Source: Gemmatimonadaceae bacterium (GTDB lineage Bacteria; Gemmatimonadota; Gemmatimonadetes; Gemmatimonadales; Gemmatimonadaceae). Taken from it: a stretch of DNA of 64,000 nucleotides. Positions 1 through 10,164 of the stretch are shown in pieces. Under the pieces are notes generated by a model that was not told where the DNA came from, searched no databases, and saw only the letters and a list, made by a program, of their open reading frames with translations. Numbering within the stretch: position 1 is the stretch's first letter; each line of letters starts with the position of its first letter. A program made the position numbers and the translations under genes. The stretch is from contig WYBP01000011.1 of assembly GCA_011525845.1 (NCBI GenBank), positions 186,001 through 250,000 of the forward strand, given 5' to 3'.

Positions 1-87
1 CTCGTGAAGCGCGGACTCCCCGCGCGCGACGTGGAGCGCGTGATGGGCACGAACCTCCGGCGGCTCTACCGCGACGTGATCGGCTGA
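1..87 (+). CDS. C-terminal fragment, probably M19 dipeptidase or related amidohydrolase
   Basis: The frame is open from the first base and ends at TGA 85-87, so only the last 28 residues of a gene beginning outside the window are seen. The tail reads DVERVMGTNLRRLYRDVIG. This resembles the end of M19 dipeptidases and amidohydrolase-2 proteins, where a helix with a G-x-N-xx-R pattern closes the barrel; the M19-like protein ending at 9129 finishes with KVIGGNFLRLCREVWG. Family placement rests on this short motif and is tentative. It converges with the lipoprotein gene that ends at 117. Confidence 0.5.
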   Translation, partial: LVKRGLPARDVERVMGTNLRRLYRDVIG

Positions 88-116
88 CCGCACCGGCCGG
101 CGGCGTCAGCGCCCCG

Positions 117-2072
117 CTACCGCGGCGTTCCCGCCGTCAGCTTGCCGAGGTCCGCCTGGAACAACCGCTGGAAGACCGTCGCGCGGTTGAAGACCACGGT
201 CTTGCCGTCCCGCGTGATCTCCGAACCCCCTTCGTTCTCCGGTGTCGTGGTCAAGCGGCGTTTCGTCCCCGTCGCGACATCCACGATCCCGATGTCCTGT
301 GCACCGTTCACGAACTGTGAGTAGGTCAGGGTCCTTCCGTCCTGCGACCAGAGGCCCGGGATGTCACCGGGCGAGAGGATCATCCGTCCCCCGCCGCCGT
401 TGGCAGCGAGGATCATCGTCCGCCGCGATCCATCGGGCTGCTCCACCAGCGCTGACAGCGAGTCGCCCGACGGCGCCACCGACCACCCGATCACATTGGT
501 GCGGTCCCAGATGCGCTGCACGGTGCCGTCCGGGCGCAGTCGGGCGATGGCGAACTGGCCGTCCCGCTGGGCGAAGAGCTGGAAGAAGATGTCTGGACTG
601 CCGGGTGCGGTCTCGGGGGCCTGCGCGGTACCGACCCTCGTCAGGCGAGTGGCTTCCCCACCGGCAGCGGGCACCCGCCAGAGGTCGGAGAGCGTACTCT
701 CCCGCTCGGAAGTGAAGATGACCGCGGAACCGTCCCTGCTGAAGACCGGGAGGAACTCCTGCGAGTCGCCCCAGTCGAGCAGCCGGCGGGGCGGACCGCC
801 CGCCACGTCCACGATCCAGAGGTCATTGGTGCCCGCGCGATCGGAGGTGTAGACCACGCGCGAGCCGTCAGGGGACCATCTCGGATTGAGGATGTTCCCG
901 CCCCCCGGCACGACGACGCGTCCGGCGCCCCCGGCGATCGGCGCCACGACGAGTTCATGGATGTTCCCGCCGCGATCGATCCGATGGAAGAACTGCGTGC
1001 CATCGGGCGAGACCCAGAACCCCAACGTGCGCAGCGAGTCCGGCGTCAGTCTCCGCTCCGCACTCGTCGCCAGGTCGAGCGCGAAGACGCCGGCCGCGAC
1101 GTCGTTCTCGCCATAGATGAGGCGCGCCTGTCCGGGGTGCCAAAGCAGCGGAGCGGTCTCCTCGATGGCGCTGTCCGTCACCCGGCGCTCCTCTCCTCCC
1201 GCGGCCGGGACGATCCACACGTCGGTCTGCCGGCCGCGATCGGAGAGGAACGCCACCCATCTGCCGTCCGGCGACCAGGATTCCCCGTAGTCGTTCCGCA
1301 CATCGCGCGTCAGCTGGCGCGGCGCTCCCCCGTCGATCGGGGCGATCCAGAGATCGTTCGTCCCCGTCCGGCGCGACAGGTAGAGCACCTCCTTCCCGTC
1401 CGGCGACCAGGTGAGCGTGTTGGTGCTCGGACTCTCGAAACCCTCGGTCGTCAGCTGCCGGGGATTCCGGCCGAGACTATCCGCGATCCAGATCGTGCTG
1501 CGCGACCCCTCGATGACGATGTAGCCGATGTGCGACCCGTCCGGTGAAGGTCCGCCCACATGCGGCCGACTCTCTCCCCCGACGAGCGGCACTGATTGGC
1601 CACTGCTGATCGAGATCACGAAGGATCGGACGCTGCCCTCGAGCGTCGCGAAGTACGCCAGGCGGTCGCCGTCCGGGTACCAGGCGAGCGGGGCTTCGAT
1701 CCCGGGGGCCGTCGTGATGCGACGCACCGTCCAGTCTTCGGTGGAGATCGTCACCACGTCCCCGATCCCGAGGTCGCTCGACGCGACGGCGAGCAGCGAC
1801 CCGTCGGGAGACCAGAGCGGCTGGAACCCGAAGAGCGTGGTCACAGGGACCGGCCTTGGATCGCTGAGGTCCGCATTCGCCACCCAGAGCTGGTTCCCCA
1901 CCTTGTCGTCGGCCGGGCTCCAGTACGCGATCCTCGACCCATCGGGCGAATAGCTGGGCTGTTGATGACGCACGCGATCGCCGGACAGTGCCGTCGTGGC
2001 CGGCAGGTCCGGACCCGCGTCCGCGCAGCCGGCCACCAGGAGCACCATCGCGATCCATCCGGGCATCCGCAT
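117..2072 (-). CDS. TolB/WD40-like beta-propeller lipoprotein
   Basis: A 651-residue exported protein. The N-terminus has a short hydrophobic stretch ending in a lipobox (LLVAGC), so it is probably lipid-anchored in the periplasm or outer membrane. The rest is a long series of PD40/TolB-type blades with recurring W-S-P-D-G-x-x-(I/L/V) motifs, such as YSPDGSRIAYWS and WSPDGRWVAFLSDR, at about 40-residue spacing, enough for one large or two propellers. Such propellers bind proteins or ligands; no catalytic domain is seen. The ATG at 2072 overlaps the stop of the upstream kinase by one base (TGATG), and a GTG at 2075 is the alternative. The coupling implies that the kinase and propeller are made together, perhaps as a sensor with its periplasmic partner. 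That role is inference. Confidence 0.85.
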   Translation of the reverse strand: MRMPGWIAMVLLVAGCADAGPDLPATTALSGDRVRHQQPSYSPDGSRIAYWSPADDKVGNQLWVANADLSDPRPVPVTTLFGFQPLWSPDGSLLAVASSDLGIGDVVTISTEDWTVRRITTAPGIEAPLAWYPDGDRLAYFATLEGSVRSFVISISSGQSVPLVGGESRPHVGGPSPDGSHIGYIVIEGSRSTIWIADSLGRNPRQLTTEGFESPSTNTLTWSPDGKEVLYLSRRTGTNDLWIAPIDGGAPRQLTRDVRNDYGESWSPDGRWVAFLSDRGRQTDVWIVPAAGGEERRVTDSAIEETAPLLWHPGQARLIYGENDVAAGVFALDLATSAERRLTPDSLRTLGFWVSPDGTQFFHRIDRGGNIHELVVAPIAGGAGRVVVPGGGNILNPRWSPDGSRVVYTSDRAGTNDLWIVDVAGGPPRRLLDWGDSQEFLPVFSRDGSAVIFTSERESTLSDLWRVPAAGGEATRLTRVGTAQAPETAPGSPDIFFQLFAQRDGQFAIARLRPDGTVQRIWDRTNVIGWSVAPSGDSLSALVEQPDGSRRTMILAANGGGGRMILSPGDIPGLWSQDGRTLTYSQFVNGAQDIGIVDVATGTKRRLTTTPENEGGSEITRDGKTVVFNRATVFQRLFQADLGKLTAGTPR

Positions 2073-3478
2073 CACCGATCTCCAGGTCCCTTGGGCCCCG
2101 CGAGCACGCCACCGATCCCGGAGGCGACCCGCGTGACGACATCACTCTGCGCTGCCAGCACATCCTGCACATCCCGCTCGTACGTGTCCGACCAGAGGGC
2201 GCGGCTCGTGGCGGGATTCGCGAACTGCACGTTGATCCGCATCACGTCCCCGGCGCGGAACACGGTCACCTCCACCACCGCGCCCAGGCTCAGCTCCTTC
2301 GCGATCTCGCGGGTGGTCTTCTCCCCGCCCTTGTACCGCATCATCACCGATCGGGACTCGACGCCGACCAGCCCCGAGCGCAGCAGGGCGTTCGTGAGCG
2401 CGTCCTGCATCGCCGCCACGAACACCGAGTCCTGCCCCGAGATGTCGTCGATCGGCAGCACGCCGATCTTCTCGATGCGGCCGCCGCTCCCGCTCCCCAT
2501 GACGAAGACGACGATGGCGATCGCCGCCACCACGAGCCCTGCAGCGATCCCGGTCAGCATCGGGCGCCGCTTCGCCTTCCGCGCCAGCGTGGCGGAGAGG
2601 GGGCGCGTCTCCGTCGGCGTCAGCCCCCCGCTCGCGGTGGTCGCAATCGCCTCCAACCGCGCGATCAGCTCTTCCGCGCTCTGCCACCGGTCCGCCGGGT
2701 TCTTCTCGAGGCAGCGCATGATCGCCTCCGCCAGCAGCGGCGGGATCCCGGGGCGCGCCTTCGTGATGTCGTTCGGCTGCTCCATCACGTGGGCGGCGAG
2801 CAGCGCCTGCGGCGTGGACGCGTCGAAGGGCGCCTTCCCCGTCAGCATCTCGTAGCCAAGGATGCCGAGGGCGTAGAGGTCGGCGCGGTGGTCCACGTTC
2901 CCCTGCCCCATCGCCTGCTCGGGGGCCATGTACTGCGGCGTGCCGACCGCCATCCCGACGGTGGTGACGTTGTCTCCCCCCGACGCGACGAGCGCCTTCG
3001 CCACGCCGAAGTCGGTCACCACCGCGTGCCGCCCCGAAAGGAGCACGTTCCCGGGCTTGATGTCGCGGTGCACCACGTCGCGCGCGTGCGAGTACGAGAG
3101 CGCGTCGGCGACCTCGCGGAGGATCCGGATCGTGTCGCTGATCGGCAGCTGCCGCTCGCGCGCCAGGCGGTCGGCCAGCGACTCCCCCTCCACGAAGGGC
3201 ATCACGTAGTAGAGGAAGCCCGCCACCTCGCCCGAGTCGTAGAGCGAGAGGATGTGCGGGTGGTTGAACTGCGCGACGGTGCGGATCTCGCGCGGGAACC
3301 GGTCGTTCCCCATCGCCGCGGTGAGCTCCGGCTTGAGCACCTTGAGCGCGACCTTGCGGCCGTGCTTCAGGTCCTCGGCCAGGTACACCGTCGCCATCCC
3401 ACCGGCGCCGACCTCGCGCTCGATGGTGTACTGCTCGGCGAGGGCCTCGGCGAGGCGGTCACGGGGGGAGACCATCAT
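2072..3478 (-). CDS. Serine/threonine protein kinase, single TM, TolB-like outer domain
   Basis: A 468-residue PknB-type kinase. The kinase domain (about 17-280) has the glycine loop GAGGMATVY (24-32), catalytic Lys46 in VALK, HRDIKPGNVLL (about 134-144), DFGVAK (about 153) and the activation-segment end GTPQYMAPEQ. A transmembrane helix lies at about 305-327. The exported C-terminal part (about 335-460) has the fold signature IGVLPIDD...A-x-x-LGAVVEV of TolB-like/FlgO-like domains attached to signalling proteins. It probably phosphorylates cytoplasmic targets in response to envelope signals. The start may be ATG 3478 or ATG 3475; a -10-like TACGAT at 3482-3487 lies exactly 6 nt before 3475, the same spacing as the leaderless Uma2 genes here. 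The downstream lipoprotein is translationally coupled. Confidence 0.93.
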   Translation of the reverse strand: MMVSPRDRLAEALAEQYTIEREVGAGGMATVYLAEDLKHGRKVALKVLKPELTAAMGNDRFPREIRTVAQFNHPHILSLYDSGEVAGFLYYVMPFVEGESLADRLARERQLPISDTIRILREVADALSYSHARDVVHRDIKPGNVLLSGRHAVVTDFGVAKALVASGGDNVTTVGMAVGTPQYMAPEQAMGQGNVDHRADLYALGILGYEMLTGKAPFDASTPQALLAAHVMEQPNDITKARPGIPPLLAEAIMRCLEKNPADRWQSAEELIARLEAIATTASGGLTPTETRPLSATLARKAKRRPMLTGIAAGLVVAAIAIVVFVMGSGSGGRIEKIGVLPIDDISGQDSVFVAAMQDALTNALLRSGLVGVESRSVMMRYKGGEKTTREIAKELSLGAVVEVTVFRAGDVMRINVQFANPATSRALWSDTYERDVQDVLAAQSDVVTRVASGIGGVLAGPKGPGDR

Positions 3479-3538
3479 GCCATCGTACGACTTCCTGCCG
3501 GCCTTGGGAAGGCAGCGACCCGCCTGCCCACGCCCCGC

Positions 3539-4033
3539 TCACCCCGGCAGCAGCGCCTCGAACTCCCCCGCCTCGCGGTTCTTCCGCACGTCGTCCCACG
3601 CGAACCAGCGCCCGTTCATGGCCACGTACACGCCCGCCGGCAGCGCCTGCACGAACGAGAGCGCACTCCCGAGGTTGAAGAGCCCGTCCGAGCTGCCGAA
3701 CGCATAGGGCACCATCGCGCCGGTGAGGACGACCGTCTTCGCGAGCCCGGCCGCGGCGATCGCCCGGGCGGTCTCGACCATGGTGTCGGTGCCATGCGTG
3801 ACGACCACCTGGGACTCGGGGCACGCCGCGCATGCGCGGACGATCGCCGCACGCTGCTCCGCGGTCATCTCGAGGCTGTCGACGAGCATCAGCACCTCGA
3901 CCCGCACGTCGAGCCGGCAGCGGCCGCGCGCGAGCACGTGCTCGACGTTCGTCTCGCGGAACGCGAGGGTGCCCCTCACCTCGTCGTACTGCTTGTCGAA
4001 GGTGCCACCGGTCACGAGGATGCGGATCGCCAT
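3539..4033 (-). CDS. Single-domain L-asparaginase-like protein
   Basis: 164 residues matching only the N-terminal catalytic domain of type I/II L-asparaginases. It has the first active-site loop TGGTFDK, the second-Thr/Asp motif HGTDTM, and the KTVVLTGAM segment that supplies the catalytic Lys, followed by a DGLFNL segment. The usual enzyme is about 320-340 residues with a C-terminal domain completing the dimeric active site; that domain is absent. It may hydrolyse asparagine or another amide, or act as a dimer of N-domains. No signal peptide, so cytoplasmic. It lies 8 bp after the MtfA-like gene on the same strand and is probably co-transcribed with it. Annotated short asparaginases of this type exist, so this need not be a decayed gene. 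Confidence 0.8.
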   Translation of the reverse strand: MAIRILVTGGTFDKQYDEVRGTLAFRETNVEHVLARGRCRLDVRVEVLMLVDSLEMTAEQRAAIVRACAACPESQVVVTHGTDTMVETARAIAAAGLAKTVVLTGAMVPYAFGSSDGLFNLGSALSFVQALPAGVYVAMNGRWFAWDDVRKNREAGEFEALLPG

Positions 4034-4041
4034 GCCGGAAT

Positions 4042-4803
4042 CTACGCCGGGTCCTGCCCGTAGAACTCCTTGAGCGCCTCGTAGACCTCCGGGTACCGCT
4101 TCCGCAGCTTCCGCGGCCGCTCGAAGAACGACTCGGTGACCACTGCGAAGAACTCGGTCGGGTCGGAGGCGGCGTACTCGTCCAAGAAGGTGCGCCGCCC
4201 CGCCTCCACGTCGGCCTTCAATTCCTCATAGGCGGGTGAGAGCGCGGCGCGCCAGCGCGCATACTCGCCGCCCGAGTCCATCAGGGGCGCGCCATTGAAG
4301 TTCCCGTCCTGGAAGTCGAGCTCGTGCGCGAACTCGTGCAGCACGACGTTGAACCCGTCCCCCGGGTCGTCGATCCCGTCGACCACGTCCTCCCATGAGA
4401 TCACGATCGCGCCGAGGTCGGTGGCGGCGAGGCCGGCGAGCTCATCCTCGGCGTCGGTCCAGATCCCGTCGCCCAAGTGCTGCTCCTCGCGGCGCACCAC
4501 GGCGGTCGGGTAGACGAGCACCGTCTGCACGGTGGGGAAGTAGTCGGCGTCGCGGCCGAGGAGGAGGCGCGCGGCCTGCATCGCGATGGTCACGCGGATC
4601 TCATCCGTGAGCTCGAGCCCGCCGCACCCCTCCCAGTGCTTCTCCGCCAGCAGCACCTGCGCGTGCCCGAGCCAGGCCTCCTGCGTGTCGGCGTCCTGGT
4701 GCGCGAAGGCCGGGACGTTGAGCTCGATGATCCCGTGCCAGGCCTCCGGCACCGGCTGCGCCCGCAGGGCGCGCCGCCGGCGGCGCTTCAGGAAGCCGAA
4801 CAT
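4042..4803 (-). CDS. mtfA: MtfA-like zinc metallopeptidase (peptidase family M90)
   Basis: 253 residues, the usual length for the MtfA/DUF980 family. The zinc site is HEFAHELD (H156, E157, H160), with the family's downstream glutamate in the segment DPTEFFAVVTESFFERP. The N-terminus starts MFGFLKRRRRR, a basic stretch common in this family, with no signal peptide, so it is cytoplasmic. In enterobacteria MtfA binds the glucose repressor Mlc and is a Zn aminopeptidase; no Mlc homologue is visible here, so its partner is unknown. It is the first gene of a pair with the downstream asparaginase-like gene and is divergent from the amidohydrolase at 4923. Confidence 0.9.
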   Translation of the reverse strand: MFGFLKRRRRRALRAQPVPEAWHGIIELNVPAFAHQDADTQEAWLGHAQVLLAEKHWEGCGGLELTDEIRVTIAMQAARLLLGRDADYFPTVQTVLVYPTAVVRREEQHLGDGIWTDAEDELAGLAATDLGAIVISWEDVVDGIDDPGDGFNVVLHEFAHELDFQDGNFNGAPLMDSGGEYARWRAALSPAYEELKADVEAGRRTFLDEYAASDPTEFFAVVTESFFERPRKLRKRYPEVYEALKEFYGQDPA

Positions 4804-4922
4804 GACCGATCACGCGCTGGACGAGGCATGCTGAAGTCTTACACATCCGCGGCGGCGCGCGCACTGGCGGCCCGGGAGCCGGCGTTCCACCTTCTCCGCG
4901 ACCCCTCACGCCGACGATCCCC

Positions 4923-6605
<1,683 letters not shown>

Positions 6606-6650
6606 CGCAGGTGTGAGCGCGGGCCGCTCGCCGCACAGGCCCGGTCAGGG

Positions 6651-6656
6651 TAGAAT
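6651..6656 (+). promoter_or_regulatory. Candidate -10 box, leaderless start of class V aminotransferase gene
   Basis: TAGAAT followed by 5 nt and then the ATG at 6662. No good -35 box lies 17-18 bp upstream and no ribosome-binding site fits in the gap. The arrangement matches other TAnnnT-5/7-nt-start sites in the window. Predicted only. Confidence 0.4.
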
Positions 6657-6661
6657 CGGGA

Positions 6662-7990
6662 ATGACCTCCCGCCGCGATTTCCTCCGCCGCGCCGCGCTC
6701 GCCTCCGCGGCCTCCGTCGCCCTGCCCTCCGGTGCGCAGGGCGCGCCGTCCCCAGCGCTCGCACTCGAACCGCGACACCGCGAGCTCCCGCCGGCCCCGC
6801 CGGGAACACCGGCGCAGGTCGCGCAGGACGAGGCCTACTGGCGCTCCGTCGCCGCGCAGTACGCGGTCACCGACCGCACCACGAACATGGAGGCCGGCTT
6901 CTTCGGCATGATGGCGGCGCCCGTGCTCGAGGCGTACCACCGGAACGTGGACCAGGTGAACCGCGAGAGCTCCTACTTCGCGCGGCGCTCCTTCCCGGCG
7001 ATCACCGAGGACGTCCGCGCACGCGTCGCGACCGCGCTCGGCGTCACGGCCGGCGAGATCGCCTTCGCCCGCAACGCGACCGAGGCGCTGCAGACGCTGA
7101 TCGGCCAGTACAACCGCGTGGGCGCGGGGGACACGGTGATGTACGCCGACCTCGACTACCCGGCGATGCAGATGGCGATGAACGCGCTCGCCGAGCGGCG
7201 CGGCGCGACCGTCGCGACGCTCGACATCCCCGAGCCTGCCTCGCACGACGCGATCATGGCCGCCTACACCGCGGCCCTCGACGCCCACCCGCGCACGAAG
7301 CTCCTCCTCCTCACGCACGCCAACAACAAGACCGGGCTCCTGCATCCGGTGCGTGCGATCGCCGACCTCGCGCGCGCGCGCGGCGTGGACACGGTCGTGG
7401 ATGCCGCGCACTCCTTCGGCCAGGTACCGCTCGCGCTCCCCGACCTCGGCGCCCCCTTCATCGCCTGCAACCTGCACAAGTGGGTCGGCGCGCCGATCGG
7501 CGTCGCGATCCTCCACATCCGCAAGGATGCGCTCGCGCGGATCGACCGCGCGCACGGCGATGACGGCTCGCTCGAACGGATCGACAGCCGCATCCACACC
7601 GGCACCACCGACTTCGCCGCGATCATGACCGTCCCCAATGCGCTCGAGTTCCAGCAGAGAATCGGGATCCCGCGGAAGGCGGCGCGGCTCCGCTACCTGC
7701 GCGACGCCTGGGTGGCGCCCGCGCGCCGGATCGCCGGCGTCGACATCCTCACGCCGGACGACCCCGCGCTCGTCGGAGCGATCACGAGCTTCCGGCTCCA
7801 CGGGAATGGCGACCGCGCGCGGAACGCCGAGATCTCCCGCACGCTGCAGGACGAGTTCGGGATCTTCACGGTCGCGCGCTCCGGGCTCGCCAAGGGGGAC
7901 TGCGTGCGCGTCACGCCGGCGCTCTACAACTCGCCGGCTGACGCCGCCAAGCTGGTCAGCGCGCTCCGCGTGATGGCGGCCCGGTCATGA
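6662..7990 (+). CDS. Tat-exported class V PLP aminotransferase/epimerase-like protein
   Basis: 442 residues. The N-terminus MTSRRDFLRRAAL is a twin-arginine signal, followed by a short hydrophobic stretch ending near SGAQG. The rest is a class V fold-type I PLP enzyme of the isopenicillin-N-epimerase/NifS-like group: the PLP-ring aspartate is in TVVDAAHSFG (D247), and the Schiff-base lysine is K273 in CNLHKWVGAPIG. Tat export fits a protein that must bind its cofactor before secretion. The reaction could be epimerisation, desulfuration or transamination of an extracytoplasmic amino compound; which one cannot be told from sequence. The stop overlaps the start of the M19 gene (ATGA), so both proteins are made together. 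Confidence 0.88.
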   Translation: MTSRRDFLRRAALASAASVALPSGAQGAPSPALALEPRHRELPPAPPGTPAQVAQDEAYWRSVAAQYAVTDRTTNMEAGFFGMMAAPVLEAYHRNVDQVNRESSYFARRSFPAITEDVRARVATALGVTAGEIAFARNATEALQTLIGQYNRVGAGDTVMYADLDYPAMQMAMNALAERRGATVATLDIPEPASHDAIMAAYTAALDAHPRTKLLLLTHANNKTGLLHPVRAIADLARARGVDTVVDAAHSFGQVPLALPDLGAPFIACNLHKWVGAPIGVAILHIRKDALARIDRAHGDDGSLERIDSRIHTGTTDFAAIMTVPNALEFQQRIGIPRKAARLRYLRDAWVAPARRIAGVDILTPDDPALVGAITSFRLHGNGDRARNAEISRTLQDEFGIFTVARSGLAKGDCVRVTPALYNSPADAAKLVSALRVMAARS

Positions 7991-9129
7991 AGCGCCGCGA
8001 CTTCACCCGCGCCGCCCTCGGGGCGATCGCCGCCGGGTCGCTTCCGGTGGACGCGCTCCTGGCGCAGGTGGCGCGCGCGACCGCGCCGCGCACACCGGCC
8101 CACACCTGGCCCGGCTACGACGCGGCGATGGTGCTCGACTTCCTCGCGAGTCCCGGCCCCTTCAACACGCCGGTGCCCTTCGACCGGCTCTCGCCCGAGA
8201 TGGTCCGCAACGCGGCGACCTCCGGGATCACCGCCGTCAACCTCACGATCGGCGGCCAGACGCCGGAGGCGGTGGAGGCGAACATGGCCAAGTGGGCGCG
8301 CGAGGTCGCGTCCCATCCCCAGGTGTTCACGCAGGTGCGTTCCGTGGCCGAGCTCCGTGCGGCGAAGGCCGCGCGGAAGTTCGGGCTCATCTACGGCTTC
8401 CAGGACACGGTCGCACTCGGCACCGACCTCTCGCGCATCGCGCGCTTCCACGAGGCCGGCGTCCGGATCATCCAGCTCACGTACAACGTCAGGAACCTCG
8501 TCGGCGACGGATGCCTGCAGCCCGAGAACGGCGGGCTCACGCCCTTCGGCCGCGAGGTCGTCGCCGAGTTGAACGCGCGGCGCATCATCGTCGACACGGG
8601 TCACACGGGGATCCGCAGCACCGACGAGGCGATCGCCGCATCCACCCGGCCGATCGCGATCAGCCACTCCGGGTGCCGCGCCGTCGCCGACCGGCCGCGC
8701 AGCAAGCCGGACGCCACCATCCGCGCGATGGCCGACAAGGGGGGCGTGATCGGCATCTATATGATGCCCTTCCTCACGATGGGCGCCGCACCGACGAGCG
8801 CTGACCTCGTCCGCCACATCGAGCACGCCATCAACGTCGCTGGCGAGGACCACGTGGGGATCGGGAGCGACCTCTCCACCACACCGCACGTCGTGGACGC
8901 CGAGTACATGCGGATCCATCGCACCTTCGTGGAGGGGCGCCTCAGGGCGGGGATCGCCGCGCCCGGCGAGGACCCCGAGGTTCCGATGTTCGTGACCGAC
9001 ATGAACTCCCCGCGCCGCATGGAGATGATCGCCGACGCGCTCGCGGCGCGCGGGCATGGCGCGGCGCGGATCGAGAAGGTGATCGGCGGGAACTTCCTCC
9101 GGCTCTGCCGCGAGGTCTGGGGCGACTGA
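7987..9129 (+). CDS. Tat-exported M19 (renal dipeptidase-like) protein, divergent metal site
   Basis: 380 residues with a Tat signal (MKRRDFTRAALGAIAAG). The membrane-dipeptidase fold is recognisable from VDTGHTG (H206), ISHSGCRAV (H227), GIGSDL (D295) and the C-terminal GGNFLRL. However, the N-terminal H-x-D zinc motif is missing (the region reads MVLDFLASPGP) and the bridging glutamate position reads GFQD (Q139) instead of GxE. Two of the usual zinc-1 and bridging ligands are therefore changed, and it may bind one metal or none. M19 enzymes hydrolyse dipeptides and tolerate a C-terminal D-residue. The ATG overlaps the previous gene's stop by 4 nt (ATGA), indicating translational coupling with the PLP enzyme. 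Confidence 0.87.
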   Translation: MKRRDFTRAALGAIAAGSLPVDALLAQVARATAPRTPAHTWPGYDAAMVLDFLASPGPFNTPVPFDRLSPEMVRNAATSGITAVNLTIGGQTPEAVEANMAKWAREVASHPQVFTQVRSVAELRAAKAARKFGLIYGFQDTVALGTDLSRIARFHEAGVRIIQLTYNVRNLVGDGCLQPENGGLTPFGREVVAELNARRIIVDTGHTGIRSTDEAIAASTRPIAISHSGCRAVADRPRSKPDATIRAMADKGGVIGIYMMPFLTMGAAPTSADLVRHIEHAINVAGEDHVGIGSDLSTTPHVVDAEYMRIHRTFVEGRLRAGIAAPGEDPEVPMFVTDMNSPRRMEMIADALAARGHGAARIEKVIGGNFLRLCREVWGD

Positions 9130-9132
9130 GTC

Positions 9133-9200
9133 CCGGCGGCGCCGCGCAGGCCGGCGGCGCCGCGCAGGCCGGCGGCGCCGCGCAGGCCGGCGGCGCCGCG
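9133..9200. repeat. 18-bp GC-rich tandem repeat, 3.8 copies
   Basis: The unit CCGGCGGCGCCGCGCAGG is repeated three times without a mismatch, followed by a 14-nt partial copy. Each unit contains GGCGCC, so the array is also full of short inverted repeats and could fold. It fills nearly the whole gap between the M19 stop (9129) and the dioxygenase start. It could act as a terminator-like structure or a slippage-prone minisatellite. Confidence 0.95.
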
Positions 9201-9206
9201 ATGCGG

Positions 9207-9212
9207 TATGTT
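9207..9212 (+). promoter_or_regulatory. Candidate -10 box before mhqO-like gene
   Basis: TATGTT followed by 7 nt (cgtgcgc) and the ATG at 9220, immediately after the tandem repeat. It would give a leaderless transcript starting at MDALIRG. The -35 region falls inside the repeat, with no match to TTGnnn. Confidence 0.4.
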
Positions 9213-9219
9213 CGTGCGC

Positions 9220-10164
9220 ATGGACGCCCTGATCCGCGGACTGCATCACGTCACGGCGACGGTGGCCGACGCCCAGGAGGACGTCGACTTCTACGTGCGG
9301 CTGCTCGGCCAGCGCCTGGTGAAGAGGACGATCAACTTCGACAACCCGGGCGTCTACCACTTCTATTACGGCGACGAGGCCGGCACGCCGGGCACGATCA
9401 TGACCACCTTCCCCTACAAGGGGATGGGGATCCGCACCGGTGCGAACGGTGCGGGGCAGATCGAGACCACCTCCTTCAGCGCGCCCGCCGCCGCGCTCCC
9501 GTTCTGGCGCAAGCGGCTCGCCGACGCGCAGGTGCCGTTCCGCGAGGCGCCGACCCCGTTCGGCGAGGAGGCGCTCCTCTTCGACGATCCCTCCGGCCTC
9601 CACATCCGGATCGTCGGCGCCCCGCGCGACGACCGCGAGCCCTGGACCCGGCCGGACATCGCGAAGGAGCATGCGATCCGCGGGATCCACAGCGTGGCGC
9701 TCAACGTGCGCCATCCTGCCATCACCGCCGAACTGCTCACGGAGATGATGGACTCCCGGCAGGTCGGCGAGGACGCGGGGATCACCCGGTTCGCGATGGG
9801 CGAGGCGCGGCCGGGCACGATCGTGGAACTCACGGACGCGAGCGACGACCCGGCCGCGGTGAACGGACTCGGCACGGTGCACCACGTCGCGTTCGCCGTC
9901 GCCACCGCCGAGGACCAGTTGCGGATGCGGCAGGAACTCCTGAAGCTGGGACTGGGCGTGACGGAGGTGCTCGACCGGCAGTACTTCACCTCGATCTACT
10001 TCCGTGAGCCGAACGGCGTGCTCTTCGAGATCGCCACGCTCCCGCCCGGCTTCACCGTCGACGAACCGCTCTCCTCGCTCGGCACCGCGCTCAAGCTCCC
10101 GCCCTGGGAGGAGCGCCGCCGGGCACTGATCGAGTCCCATCTCCCACCGGTGGAGGTCCGATGA
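9220..10164 (+). CDS. mhqO: MhqO-type ring-cleaving dioxygenase (VOC family)
   Basis: 314 residues with two glyoxalase/VOC modules. Metal ligands expected for the extradiol type are visible: His in GLHHVTATV at the N-terminus, His in GTVHHVAFAV in the second module, and Glu in GVLFEIAT. The N-terminal region, including LVKRTINFDNPGVYHFYYG, closely follows Bacillus MhqO, which cleaves hydroquinone/catechol-type rings in quinone detoxification. No signal peptide, so cytoplasmic. An upstream in-frame ATG at 9208 would add MFVR; 9220 is preferred because a TATGTT -10-like box ends 7 nt before it. The stop overlaps the next gene's start by 4 nt (ATGA), giving the same dioxygenase-hydrolase pairing as in known mhq operons. 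Confidence 0.9.
   Translation: MDALIRGLHHVTATVADAQEDVDFYVRLLGQRLVKRTINFDNPGVYHFYYGDEAGTPGTIMTTFPYKGMGIRTGANGAGQIETTSFSAPAAALPFWRKRLADAQVPFREAPTPFGEEALLFDDPSGLHIRIVGAPRDDREPWTRPDIAKEHAIRGIHSVALNVRHPAITAELLTEMMDSRQVGEDAGITRFAMGEARPGTIVELTDASDDPAAVNGLGTVHHVAFAVATAEDQLRMRQELLKLGLGVTEVLDRQYFTSIYFREPNGVLFEIATLPPGFTVDEPLSSLGTALKLPPWEERRRALIESHLPPVEVR

Noticed and set aside
1988-4063. A 691-codon open frame on the plus strand
   Set aside because: It is antisense to the kinase and asparaginase genes, with repetitive Arg/His/Glu composition and no domain.
9133-9200. CRISPR array
   Set aside because: The 18-bp units follow each other directly with no unique spacers, and no cas gene is present.
7924-10140. 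A 738-codon open frame on the minus strand
   Set aside because: It lies opposite three well-supported genes and the tandem repeat; the product is low-complexity and Arg/Gly/Glu-rich.
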